Shown: positions 15,754 through 23,722, numbered from the stretch's first letter. The stretch: 31,246 bases of DNA from Massilia sp. (GCA_003484545.1 DNCF01000274.1:1-31246), one strand, 5' to 3'. Notes: generated by a model not told the origin, from the sequence alone. Program-made: numbers and translations.

Positions 15754-16338
15754 ATGTTTGCAATCCCTGAGCAGTTCTCGAATGCCACCAAAGCAAACCT
15801 CGAATCGCAATTCGCCCTGCTGTCCTCGCTGACGTCGAAGACCTTCGAAAGCATGGAAAAACTGGTGGAACTCAACATCGCCACCGCCCGCGCCACCCTG
15901 TCGGACAACTCGACCGCCGCCCGCCAGCTGCTGTCGGCCAAGGACCCGCAGGAATTCTTCCAGCTGTCCGCTTCCCAGGCCCAGCCGACCGCCGAGAAGG
16001 CCCTGTCGTACAGCCGCCAGCTGGCTTCGATCGCCACCGGCACCGGCGCCGAATTCTCGAAGGCCGCCGAAAGCCAGATCGTCGAAGCCAACCGCAAGGT
16101 CATCGCCCTGGTGGACGAAGTAAGCAAGAACGCCCCGGCCGGTTCGGAGACCTTCGTTGCCGCCGTCAAGACCGCGATCAGCAACGCCAACGCCGGCTAC
16201 GAGCAGTTCAGCAAGACCACCAAGCAAGCGGTCGAAGCCATGGAACACAACATGAATGCGGCCATGTCGCAGTTCTCGAACGTCGCCGCCAAGGCGCCGG
16301 CCGCCGCCGCCAACGCCGCTTCGGCTGCCGCAGCCTAA
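15754..16338 (+). CDS. phaP: Phasin family protein (PHA granule-associated)
   Basis: 194 residues; coats polyhydroxyalkanoate granules and controls their size and number. The N-terminus MFAIPEQFSNATKANLESQFAL is a typical Phasin_2 opening, followed by uninterrupted amphipathic helix (about 15-175) rich in Ala, Ser and Lys, with FQLSASQAQPTAEKALSYSR in the middle. It ends in an Ala-rich tail (NVAAKAPAAAANAASAAAA). TTTGGAGAACCAC provides the Shine-Dalgarno. It is monocistronic: a strong terminator follows 22 nt after the stop. No PHA synthase gene is in the window. Confidence 0.95.
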   Translation: MFAIPEQFSNATKANLESQFALLSSLTSKTFESMEKLVELNIATARATLSDNSTAARQLLSAKDPQEFFQLSASQAQPTAEKALSYSRQLASIATGTGAEFSKAAESQIVEANRKVIALVDEVSKNAPAGSETFVAAVKTAISNANAGYEQFSKTTKQAVEAMEHNMNAAMSQFSNVAAKAPAAAANAASAAAA

Positions 16339-16360
16339 GCTTCGCACAGCAATAAATAAG

Positions 16361-16391
16361 CGGGGCCGGTTGACGATGTCAGCCGGCCCCG
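16361..16391 (+). terminator. Intrinsic terminator of phaP
   Basis: A 14-bp stem (16361-16374 with 16378-16391; one T-G wobble) around a GAT loop, GC-rich at its base (CGGGGCCGG/CCGGCCCCG), followed by TTTGCGTT. Confidence 0.85.
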
Positions 16392-16403
16392 TTTGCGTTC
16401 ACA

Positions 16404-16573
16404 CGTAGGGTGGGCACCCTGTGCCCACCGGAACGATGATCAGTGTTCCAGCGACTGCATCCGGCGACGCTGACAACCCTTCACAGAGAAGAAGCCGACC
16501 CGCGCCTCGCGCTGGTACTGTCAAGGCCATCGATGACGCCAGCTTCCGCGTGGGCACGGGGTGCCACCCTACG
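16404..16573. repeat. REP doublet (REPIN-like element), second copy
   Basis: The left unit is CGTAGG plus stem GTGGGCAC (16410-16417)/GTGCCCAC (16421-16428). The right unit is GTGGGCAC (16550-16557) paired with GTGCCAC (16561-16567, one base lost), followed by CCTACG. Inside the right unit GCCAGCTTC matches the corresponding place in the 10081-10220 element, so the two share internal sequence as well as ends. It lies between the phaP terminator and the 3' end of livF; no other feature is seen up to 16617. Confidence 0.8.
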
Positions 16574-16617
16574 GTTACCGCCTGTATCCGACAGCGGCGC
16601 CAGCTCGTTCTTCCGGT

Positions 16618-17340
16618 CTATTCCCCCAGATACGCCGCCTGCACGCGCGGATCGTGCAGCATGTCCGCCGCCGGGCCGCTCATCGTGATCGATCCCGATT
16701 CCATCACGTAGCCGCGGTGCGCGGCCTGCAGCGCCAGCTTGGCGTTCTGCTCGACCAGCAGCATGGTGATGCCCTGCTGCGAGACGTCGCGGATCACCTC
16801 GAAGATCTTCTCGACCATGATCGGCGCCAGGCCCATCGAGGGCTCGTCGAGCAGCAACAGGGTCGGATGGCACATCAGCGCGCGTGCCATGGCCAGCATC
16901 TGCTGCTCGCCGCCGGAGAGCGTACCGGCCAGCTGGCTCGACCTTTCTTTCAGGCGCGGGAACACCGCATACCACTTCTCGATGTCGGCCTCGACGCCCG
17001 CCTTGTCGTCGCGCGTAAATGCGCCCATCAGCAGGTTCTCGTGGATCGACATGCGGGTGAACACCCCACGCCCTTCCGGCACCATGGCCAGCTTGCGCTG
17101 CACCAATTGGAAGGACTGGCGGCCTTTCAACGGCTCGCCGAGATAGGAAATCGTGCCCTCGACTTTCGCCGTCGGCAGCGTGCCAGTGATCGCCTTCAGG
17201 GTGGTGGTCTTGCCGGCGCCGTTGGCGCCGATCAGGGTGACCAGCTCGCCCCGGTTCACTTCCAGGTCGATGCCCTTGACCGCCTTGATGCCGCCGTAGG
17301 CGACCTGCAGGCCCTCGATCTTCAGGATGTTGTCGCTCAT
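16618..17340 (-). CDS. livF: Branched-chain amino acid ABC transporter ATPase LivF
   Basis: 240 residues. Walker A GANGAGKTT (about 38-46), signature LSGGEQQMLAMARAL, Walker B LLLLDEPSMGLAP and H-loop region LLVEQNAKLALQAAHRGYVMESG are intact; EQNA in place of an EHD-type H-loop is characteristic of LivF rather than LivG. The start overlaps the livG stop by one base (17340). It is the last gene of livHMGF and is followed by the REP doublet. Confidence 0.96.
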   Translation of the reverse strand: MSDNILKIEGLQVAYGGIKAVKGIDLEVNRGELVTLIGANGAGKTTTLKAITGTLPTAKVEGTISYLGEPLKGRQSFQLVQRKLAMVPEGRGVFTRMSIHENLLMGAFTRDDKAGVEADIEKWYAVFPRLKERSSQLAGTLSGGEQQMLAMARALMCHPTLLLLDEPSMGLAPIMVEKIFEVIRDVSQQGITMLLVEQNAKLALQAAHRGYVMESGSITMSGPAADMLHDPRVQAAYLGE

Positions 17341-18107
17341 CAGTGAGCACCTCCCAGGTAGGCCGCGATCACCGCCGGATCCTTCTGGATCTCGGCCGGG
17401 GCTCCTTCGGCGATGCGCTTGCCGTATTCGAGCACGGTGATGCGGTCGCACAGGCCCATCATCAGTTTCACGTCGTGCTCGATCAGGAGCACGGTCTTGC
17501 CTTGCGACTTGATCTTCACCAGCAGTTCGCGCAGCGCCAGCTTCTCGGTGGCGTTCATGCCGGCCGCCGGCTCGTCCAGGGCCAGCAGTTGCGGCTCGGT
17601 CGCCAGTGCGCGGGCGATTTCCAGGCGCCGCTGGTCGCCATAGGACAGGTATTTCGCGGTGCGGTGGGCGAACTGGCCGATGCCGACGAAGTCGAGCAGC
17701 TCCTGGGCCCTGGCGCGGATCCCCGCCTCTTCCTCGCGCGCCGCCTTGTGGCGGAAGATGGCGCCGAACACGCCCTGCTTCGTGCGCACGTGGCGCCCGA
17801 CCATCACGTTCTCCAGCGCGCTCATCTCGCCGAACAGGCGGATGTTCTGGAAGGTGCGCGCGATGCCGGCCTTGGCCACCGCGTGCGGCGCGGAAGGCGA
17901 ATAGGGCTTGCCGCCCAGTTCGAACGTGCCGCTGTCCGGCTGGTACAGCCCGGTGATCACGTTGAAGAAGGTGGTCTTGCCGGCGCCGTTCGGGCCGATC
18001 AGGCCAACGATTTGCCCGCGCTCGATGCGGATGGCGACGTCGGTCAGCGCCTGCAGGCCGCCGAAGCGTTTGTTTACACCTGAAATGTTCAGCAGGACCT
18101 CGCTCAT
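17340..18107 (-). CDS. livG: Branched-chain amino acid ABC transporter ATPase LivG
   Basis: 255 residues. Walker A GPNGAGKTT (about 38-46), signature LSYGDQRRLEIARALA, Walker B LLALDEPAAGMN and the H-loop in LLIEHDVKLMMGLCDRITVLEYG are present. The LSYG signature and AAGMN after Walker B are normal for LivG. Its ATG overlaps the livM stop by 4 nt (18104-18107), so livM-livG-livF are translationally coupled. Confidence 0.96.
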   Translation of the reverse strand: MSEVLLNISGVNKRFGGLQALTDVAIRIERGQIVGLIGPNGAGKTTFFNVITGLYQPDSGTFELGGKPYSPSAPHAVAKAGIARTFQNIRLFGEMSALENVMVGRHVRTKQGVFGAIFRHKAAREEEAGIRARAQELLDFVGIGQFAHRTAKYLSYGDQRRLEIARALATEPQLLALDEPAAGMNATEKLALRELLVKIKSQGKTVLLIEHDVKLMMGLCDRITVLEYGKRIAEGAPAEIQKDPAVIAAYLGGAH

Positions 18108-19327
18108 GCCTTGGCCTCCTCTTCGTCCTCGCGCGCCAGGGCCGCGTTCGGGCGCTCCTCCTTGTTCGGCGACGGCCACAGGCCCGCCGGACGCACCAGC
18201 ATGATGCCGACCAGCGCCAGGCCGTAGAGCAGCTGGCGCAGCACCTCGGCCTCGACGATCTTTTCTCCGAACAGCGCGACCTGGGCCGGCTCGACCACGT
18301 GGCGCAGGATTTCCGGCAAGGCCGCGAGCAGCACGCCGCCCAGCACCACGCCCGGAATATGGCCGATCCCGCCCAGCACCACCATCGCCAGCACGGCGAT
18401 CGATTCGGTCAGTGCGAACGATTCCGGCGAGACAAAGCCCTGGAAGGCGGCGAACATGGCGCCGGCCACGCCGCCGAAGGAAGCGCCCATCGAGAACGCC
18501 AGCAGCTTGACGTTGCGGGTATTGATGCCCATTGCCTTGGCCGCGATCTCGTCCTCGCGGATCGCGACCCAGGCGCGGCCCAGGCGCGAATGCTGCAGGC
18601 GGCTGGTGATGAAGATGGTGGCGATGCACAGGCCCAGGAACAGGAAGTAGTAAGCATTCACTGACGGAATCCCGTAGCCGCCGATGTAGACCGTCGACTG
18701 CGACCCGGCCTCGCCCGCCAGCGACACGCCGAAGAAGCGGATCGGGTCGATCATGTTGATGCCTTGCGGGCCGTTGGTGATGTTGATCGGCTCGATCAGG
18801 TTGTTCATGAAGATGCGGATGATCTCGCCGAAGCCGAGCGTCACGATGGCGAGGTAGTCGCCGCGCAGCTTCAGGGTCGGCGCCCCCAGCAGCGCGCCGA
18901 ACAGGGCCGCGACCAGGGCCGCGAGCGGCACGATCGCCCATACCGACAGGTGGATGCCCTCCTGCTGGATTTCCGGGCCGAGCACGGCCACCAGCCACTC
19001 GCCCAGCGCCGGATAGTTGTAGACCACCGACTCGAGCAGGGCCGCGAACTGGGGCGAGGCGAACAGGCCGGTGAGATAGGCGCCGACGGCGAAGAAGGCG
19101 ATGTAGCCGAGGTCGAGCAGGCCGGCGAAGCCGACCACGATGTTCAGGCCCAGCGCCAGCATGATGTAGAGCAGCGCCAGGTCGATGATGCGGACCCAGG
19201 AGTTGCCGTACTGCGAGGCGAAGAAGGGAAAGGCGAGCATCACGGCCAGCAGCAGGAGCATGTTGATGCGGGCCTGGCGTCGCAGGTGCGGGGCCGGATG
19301 CTGGAGGTCGAAAGTCAGCAGGGACAT
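18104..19327 (-). CDS. livM: Branched-chain amino acid ABC transporter permease LivM
   Basis: 407 residues. About ten membrane helices follow a short basic N-terminus. The core reads LGLNIVVGFAGLLDLGYIAFFAVGAY (about 59-84), GAPTLKLRGDYLAIVTLGFGEIIRIF, and RAWVAIREDEIAAKAMGIN, the cytoplasmic coupling loop. Two periplasmic insertions lengthen it relative to E. coli LivM's transporter core, and the charged tail (EEEEAKA) is cytoplasmic. It starts 9 nt after the livH stop. Confidence 0.95.
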   Translation of the reverse strand: MSLLTFDLQHPAPHLRRQARINMLLLLAVMLAFPFFASQYGNSWVRIIDLALLYIMLALGLNIVVGFAGLLDLGYIAFFAVGAYLTGLFASPQFAALLESVVYNYPALGEWLVAVLGPEIQQEGIHLSVWAIVPLAALVAALFGALLGAPTLKLRGDYLAIVTLGFGEIIRIFMNNLIEPINITNGPQGINMIDPIRFFGVSLAGEAGSQSTVYIGGYGIPSVNAYYFLFLGLCIATIFITSRLQHSRLGRAWVAIREDEIAAKAMGINTRNVKLLAFSMGASFGGVAGAMFAAFQGFVSPESFALTESIAVLAMVVLGGIGHIPGVVLGGVLLAALPEILRHVVEPAQVALFGEKIVEAEVLRQLLYGLALVGIMLVRPAGLWPSPNKEERPNAALAREDEEEAKA

Positions 19328-19336
19328 GTCGGCTCC

Positions 19337-20271
19337 TTACGCGCGGTCGGCAACGCGTTCGCCCATGATGCCGGACGGGCGCACCGTCAGCACCAGGATC
19401 AGCACCACGAAGGCGAAGATGTCCTGGTAGTGGCTGCCGAGGAAGCCGCCGGTGAATTCGCCGATGTAGCCGGCGCCCAGCGCTTCGATGATGCCCAGCA
19501 GCAGGCCACCGATCATGGCGCCATAAATATTGCCGATCCCGCCCAGCACCGCGGCGCAGAATGCCTTCAGGCCCGGCAGCACGCCCATGGTGAAGGTGAC
19601 CGACGCATAGTTGGCGCCCACATCACGCCGGCCACGGCCGCCAGCGCGGCGCCGATGGCGAAGGTGGCGACGATCACGCGGTTCGAATCGACGCCCATCA
19701 GGCCGGCCACGCGCGGGTTCTCGGCCACGGCGCGCATTGCCCGGCCCATCTTGGTGCGCTCGACCAGCAGCACCAGGGCAACCATGGCCAGCGCGGCCAG
19801 CACCAGCAGCAGCACCTGGGTTTGCGAAATCATCGCGCCGCCGATCATGATCGGCTCGGACGAGAGCAGTTGCGGGAAAGGCAGCGGGCTGCGGCCCCAG
19901 AACGGCATCGCCATCACGACGGTCTGCAGCAGGATCGAGACCCCGATCGCGGTGATCAGGGGCGCCAGGCGCGGCGCGTTGCGCAGGCGGCGGTAGGCGA
20001 CGCGCTCGATCAGCACGTTGACCAGCATCGCGACGGGAATCGCACCGAGGATGGCGATCGCCAGCTGGAAGTAGCCCGGCAGGCCGGGGAAGTGGGCGTC
20101 CAGCAGTTGCAGGATCGACAGGCCGACCATGGCGCCGATCATCAGGACGTCGCCGTGGGCGAAGTTAATGAGGTTGAGCACCCCGTAGACCATCGTGTAC
20201 CCAAGCGCGACCAGTGCATACATGCTGCCTAGCACCAGCCCGTTGAGTAACTGCTGGACAAAAGTCTCCAT
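19337..20271 (-). pseudogene. livH: livH permease gene split by a one-base frameshift
   Basis: The first reading frame (20271 to about 19620) gives METFVQQLLNGLVLGSMYALVALGYTM... through AALAAVAGVMW, then goes out of frame and stops at 19567. The second (from about 19621 to 19337) resumes exactly as WGANYASVTFTMGVLPGLKAF...GERVADRA. Together they make a normal LivH of about 311 residues. Inserting one G in the run after ATGTGG (plus-strand CCC at 19617-19619) restores one frame, giving ATG TGG GGC GCC. It is a homopolymer site, so sequencing or assembly error is as likely as a true mutation. No livK receptor gene lies next to the operon. Confidence 0.93.
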
Positions 20272-20300
20272 CGTTTCCGCTGCCTCTTTCTTTCGATAAC

Positions 20301-20332
20301 AAAAACGGCACTTCGACGTTCCCGAAGTGCCG
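20301..20332 (-). terminator. Intrinsic terminator just upstream of livH
   Basis: Perfect 10-bp stem CGGCACTTCG (20306-20315) / CGAAGTGCCG (20323-20332) with a 7-nt loop, followed on the minus strand by TTTTTG. It ends 30 nt before the livH start codon, the place of an attenuator. It could also end an independent short transcript or ispH read-through. Confidence 0.85.
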
Positions 20333-20354
20333 CTGCGTGGCTGACGTTATTTCG

Positions 20355-20389
20355 GGACCCATGGACTGCCTCCGGCATTCCATGGGTCC
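20355..20389 (-). promoter_or_regulatory. Leader hairpin upstream of the livH terminator
   Basis: Perfect 11-bp stem GGACCCATGGA (20355-20365) / TCCATGGGTCC (20379-20389) around a 13-nt loop containing CCGGAGGC on the minus strand. It lies 22 nt before the terminator stem. No mutually exclusive pairing with the terminator was found by eye. Confidence 0.55.
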
Positions 20390-20479
20390 ATGTGTCCGTG
20401 TAGCCTTTATTCACCGCGACCGCAGACTGCCTCCCTTTACGGAAGAACAGTTGCCAAGACAAAAATTCCGAGCGTCGCC

Positions 20480-20509
20480 ATCATAGCGAGCTTTTTGCGA
20501 AACGAACAA
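20480..20509 (-). promoter_or_regulatory. Probable promoter of the liv operon/leader RNA
   Basis: Minus-strand -35 TTGTTC (20504-20509) and -10 TATGAT (20480-20485) with an 18-bp spacer. The predicted start near 20473 gives a leader of about 200 nt to livH, or an RNA of about 170 nt if it ends at the terminator at 20301. Confidence 0.55.
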
Positions 20510-20557
20510 CGGAAAAATTGTTGCGGCGCTCCTTTGTTATCGAAAGAACAGCAGGGT

Positions 20558-21505
20558 TTACGCGACGTCGGCGCGTACGCCGTCCAGGCCTTTCGGCAGC
20601 GGGAAGGTGACGTTCTCTTCCACGCCCTCGAGCGCGCGCACGCTGGCCGCGCCGAGCGACTTCAGGCGGTCGATCACGGCCTGCACCAGCACCTCGGGCG
20701 CCGAGGCGCCGGCGGTGACGCCGATGCGCTTCTTGCCGGCGATCCAGGCCGGGTCGATCTTGCCGGCGTCGTCGACCATGTAGGCCGGCGTGCCCATCTT
20801 CTCGGCCACTTCGCGCAGGCGGTTCGAGTTCGAGCTGTTCGGGCTGCCGACCACGACCACGACTTCCACCTGCGGCGCCATGAACTTCACGGCTTCCTGG
20901 CGGTTGGTGGTGGCGTAGCAGATGTCGCCCTTCTTCGGCTCGATGATGTTCGGGAAGCGCTTCTTCAACGCGGCGATGATGTCCAGCGTGTCGTCGACCG
21001 ACAGCGTGGTCTGCGACACGTAAGCCAGCAGTTCGGGATTGGCGACCTGCAGCTGCTCGACGTCCTCGACGGTCTCGACCAGGTGCATGCCCTCTTCCGC
21101 CTGACCCATCGTGCCCTCGACTTCCGGGTGGCCCTGGTGCCCGATCATGATGATCTCGGCGCCCTGCTTGCGCATCTTCGACACTTCCACGTGCACCTTG
21201 GTGACCAGCGGGCAGGTGGCGTCGAAAATCTTCAGGCCGCGCGCCTCGGCTTCGGCGCGCACGGCCTTCGAGACGCCGTGGGCCGAGAACACCAGCGTGT
21301 TGCCGGCCGGGACATCATCGAGCTCCTCGATGAAGATCGCACCCTTGTTGCGCAGGTCGGCCACGACGTAGGCGTTGTGGACAATCTCGTGGCGCACGTA
21401 GATCGGCGCGCCGAACTGGCTCAATGCGCGCTCGACGATCTCGATGGCACGGTCGACGCCGGCGCAGAAGCCGCGCGGCTGGGCAAGCAGAATCTCGTTT
21501 TCCAT
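20558..21505 (-). CDS. ispH: 4-hydroxy-3-methylbut-2-enyl diphosphate reductase
   Basis: 315 residues. Last step of the MEP isoprenoid pathway, converting HMBPP to IPP and DMAPP on a [4Fe-4S] cluster. The three cluster cysteines are Cys14 (PRGFCAGVDRA), Cys98 (FDATCPLVTKVH) and Cys196 (GDICYATTNRQ). The substrate-binding motifs HEIVHN, SAHGVS, GHQGHPEVEG, SQTTLSV and GSPNSSNSNRL are all present. It follows fkpB by 10 nt; the fkpB-ispH order is conserved in many proteobacteria, so one operon is expected. Confidence 0.98.
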   Translation of the reverse strand: MENEILLAQPRGFCAGVDRAIEIVERALSQFGAPIYVRHEIVHNAYVVADLRNKGAIFIEELDDVPAGNTLVFSAHGVSKAVRAEAEARGLKIFDATCPLVTKVHVEVSKMRKQGAEIIMIGHQGHPEVEGTMGQAEEGMHLVETVEDVEQLQVANPELLAYVSQTTLSVDDTLDIIAALKKRFPNIIEPKKGDICYATTNRQEAVKFMAPQVEVVVVVGSPNSSNSNRLREVAEKMGTPAYMVDDAGKIDPAWIAGKKRIGVTAGASAPEVLVQAVIDRLKSLGAASVRALEGVEENVTFPLPKGLDGVRADVA

Positions 21506-21515
21506 GGTGTTCCCT

Positions 21516-21971
21516 TTACAGGACCGAAATCAGTTTCACTTCGAATTGCAGGGCCTGGCCGGCCAGCGGATGGTTGAAATCGAACAGCGCGCTGTCGTCG
21601 CGCATTTCCAGCAGCACGCCGGCGAAGCGGCCGCCCTTCGGCGCATTGAATTCGATCAGCTCGCCAACCTTGTAGTCGGCATCCGGCACCGAGTTTTCTT
21701 CCAGGGTCGCCTTCGACACCGGCTGGATCAACTCGGGATTACGGTCGCCGAAGGCTTCCTGCGCGCTCAGCGCAAAGGTTTCGTGGGCGCCTTCCGGCAG
21801 GCCGATCAGGCGCTGCTCAAGGAAGGGCGCCAGCTGACCCTGGCCCAGCAGCAAGGTTGCCGGGGTACCGTTGAAGGTGGTGATCAGGTCGGCGCCACCG
21901 GCAATGGCGAGCCGGTAATGCAGGGTCAGGTAGGACGATTCGTTGACGACGGCGGGAGAGGCGTTGGACAT
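21516..21971 (-). CDS. fkpB: FKBP-type peptidyl-prolyl isomerase, SlpA/FkpB-like
   Basis: 151 residues. SlyD/SlpA-type split FKBP: the N-terminal half (YLTLHYRLAIAGGADLITTFNGTPATLLLGQGQLAPFLEQRLIGL) and the C-terminal half (FDFNHPLAGQALQFEVKLISVL) bracket an insert-in-flap segment of about 50 residues. It lacks the His-rich metal-binding tail of SlyD, which favours SlpA/FkpB. It sits directly upstream of ispH, as in many proteobacteria. ATG 21971 gives the canonical length; the upstream in-frame sequence is non-homologous. Confidence 0.93.
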   Translation of the reverse strand: MSNASPAVVNESSYLTLHYRLAIAGGADLITTFNGTPATLLLGQGQLAPFLEQRLIGLPEGAHETFALSAQEAFGDRNPELIQPVSKATLEENSVPDADYKVGELIEFNAPKGGRFAGVLLEMRDDSALFDFNHPLAGQALQFEVKLISVL

Positions 21972-22276
21972 GTTCGTTTCGAGTAGCAGGCAGGCCTGTT
22001 GCAGGCAAACCGCTATTGTAAGCCACCACCGCCCTTCCCGCCGCCGGGCGCCGCTTTTTTCGGCAGCAGCGGGGCTGCCGGAAATCGTTTCAGGCCCGAC
22101 TGTCGTGTCGGCGCATCGGCATGCTTGCCCGACCAGGTGCAGGTCGAGGAACCGCTGGGCGAACCAGTCGCCCGGGACGATTGCGCGGGCACGGCACCCA
22201 TCCTGTCTTGCGTCCCGCCCCACCAGGTGCTACCGTTGCCGCGCGGCCGTCCGGCCGCCTTTCCTGGAGCGCCGCG
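21972..22276. other. Divergent intergenic region fkpB / RDD gene
   Basis: 305 bp, GC-rich, holding the promoters of two divergent genes. A small hairpin CGGCAG...CTGCCG lies around 22061-22080. In-frame upstream extensions of both genes are low-complexity Arg/Pro/Ala and look non-coding. I see no clear sigma-70 pair. Confidence 0.4.
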
Positions 22277-22747
22277 GTGGACGACGAAACGCAATACGAA
22301 TACGTGGGATTCTGGGCGCGCGTCGGCGCTGCGCTGATCGATACGCTGTTGATGTTTTTCCTGACGCTGCCGCTGCTCCTCATGCTGTACGGCCCGGAAT
22401 ACTGGGACAGCACAAGCCTGTTCCAGGGGCCGGCCGACATCCTGATTTCGTACGTGCTGCCGGCAATCGCCGTGATCGCCTTCTGGGTGGCGCGCGGCGC
22501 GACGCCGGGCAAGATGGCGATCTCGGCCCAGGTGGTCGATGCCCGCACCGGCAACAAGCCGGCGCTCGGCCAGTCGATCGGCCGTTATCTCGGCTACTAC
22601 GTCTCGACGATTCCGCTCGGCCTGGGCTTGCTGTGGGTCGCGATCGATCCGAAAAAGCAGGGTTGGCACGACAAGCTGGCGGGCACTGTCGTGATCCGTC
22701 GCAAGCGGCCGCCCGCGCAGCCGGTGCGTTTCGAACGACAGCCCTGA
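22277..22747 (+). CDS. RDD-family membrane protein
   Basis: 156 residues from GTG 22277, with GGAG at about 22266-22269 as Shine-Dalgarno; an ATG 52 codons upstream gives only low-complexity sequence. It has three predicted membrane helices: about 15-40 (following RVGAALIDTLL with the Arg and Asp of the RDD signature), 55-75, and 108-122. RGATPGKMAISAQVVDARTG and the closing DPKKQGWHDKLAGTVVI are RDD hallmarks. The family's function is poorly known, with proposed transport or ion roles. It is upstream of radC and separated from it by 131 bp. Confidence 0.88.
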   Translation: MDDETQYEYVGFWARVGAALIDTLLMFFLTLPLLLMLYGPEYWDSTSLFQGPADILISYVLPAIAVIAFWVARGATPGKMAISAQVVDARTGNKPALGQSIGRYLGYYVSTIPLGLGLLWVAIDPKKQGWHDKLAGTVVIRRKRPPAQPVRFERQP

Positions 22748-22878
22748 CCGCTCCAGGCGCGGCGGCGCAGCGTGCGCACATGCGCGCCAGATCAGAACCG
22801 TCTTTCCTCGTCTGCCCATAATGCGTGGCGGCGAACCGGCCGCAGCCGGTCGCCCTTCCCTCTACGACAAGGAGCAAC

Positions 22879-23550
22879 ATGGGTATCAACGACTGGCCGG
22901 AACAGGACCGGCCGCGCGAACGGCTGGCGCGCGAAGGCGCGGCGGCTCTCTCGAACGCCGAACTGCTGGCCATTTTCCTGCGCGTGGGCGTGCGTGGGCG
23001 CAACGCGGTCGAGCTGGGCGGCCACATGCTCGAGCATTTCGGTTCGCTCCAGCGCCTGCTGCACGCGACGCCCCAGGAGTTTTCGGAGGTGCATGGCCTG
23101 GGCATGGCCAAGTATGCGCAACTGCAAGCCGTCATGGAACTGGCGCGCCGCGCCGTCTCGGAACAGTTCTTCCGCCAGGCGCTGTGCTCGCCCGACGTCG
23201 TGAAAAACTACCTGCGCGCCAAGTTCGGCCTGCAAGCCTACGAATCCTTCGTGGTGCTCTTCGTCGACGTCAAGAACCGCCTGATCGATGCGCAGGAAAT
23301 GTTTCGCGGCACCCTCACGCATACCAGTGTCTATCCGCGCGAAGTGGTGAAGGCGGCGCTGCGGCGCAACGCCTCGGGCGTGATGCTCGCCCATAACCAC
23401 CCGTCCGGCGAGTGCGCCCCTAGCGAGGCCGACCTGGGCCTGACGCGCGCCCTGGCCCAGGCGCTGGCCCTGGTCGACGTACGCGTGCTCGACCATTTTG
23501 TGGTGGCAGGTTCACAAGTGCACTCTTTCGCCGAGCACGGCCAGCTGTGA
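22879..23550 (+). CDS. radC: RadC family JAB1/MPN-domain protein
   Basis: 223 residues. Helix-hairpin-helix-like N-terminal part (about 20-90, with LSNAELLAIFLRVGVRGRNAVEL and EVHGLGMAKYAQLQAV). The JAMM/MPN+ metalloprotease-like domain has the metal ligands in AHNHPSGECAPSEAD (His172, His174, Asp185). Despite the name, a DNA repair role is not established for the family. ATG 22879 is chosen because AAGGAG (22869-22874) precedes it; an in-frame ATG at 22825 lacks support. Confidence 0.95.
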   Translation: MGINDWPEQDRPRERLAREGAAALSNAELLAIFLRVGVRGRNAVELGGHMLEHFGSLQRLLHATPQEFSEVHGLGMAKYAQLQAVMELARRAVSEQFFRQALCSPDVVKNYLRAKFGLQAYESFVVLFVDVKNRLIDAQEMFRGTLTHTSVYPREVVKAALRRNASGVMLAHNHPSGECAPSEADLGLTRALAQALALVDVRVLDHFVVAGSQVHSFAEHGQL

Positions 23551-23651
23551 GGAAACTTGCAGTTAACTGCGTGAAAACAAGGCGCTAGCCGCGATTTTAC
23601 AATTGTTAAATTTAGCCGATGACTTAAGAAACAATTGTTTTTCGCAAGTGA

Positions 23652-23681
23652 TTGATTCCGCGATGGTTTTCACGCTATACT
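23652..23681 (+). promoter_or_regulatory. Promoter of rpmB-rpmG
   Basis: -35 TTGATT (23652-23657) and -10 TATACT (23676-23681) with an 18-bp spacer, in an AT-rich stretch. The predicted start near 23688 leaves a 35-nt leader with AAGGAG ahead of rpmB. Confidence 0.7.
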
Positions 23682-23722
23682 CTCGTTTTTCCGATTTTGG
23701 AAGTTTATCTAAGGAGTGCACT

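Larger units (their letters stand above)
20288..20548. repeat. 261-bp segment bounded by 16-bp inverted repeats
   Basis: TTCTTTCGATAACAAA at 20288-20303 is repeated in perfect inverted form at 20533-20548. The segment fills most of the ispH-livH gap and contains a promoter, a hairpin and a terminator. The flanks show no obvious target-site duplication, so a MITE is possible but unproven; long-range RNA pairing is the other explanation. Confidence 0.6.

Noticed and set aside
22121..22276. An N-terminal extension of the RDD protein from ATG 22121
   Set aside because: The added 52 residues are Arg/Gly/Pro low-complexity sequence; GTG 22277 has a GGAG and begins right before the family domain.
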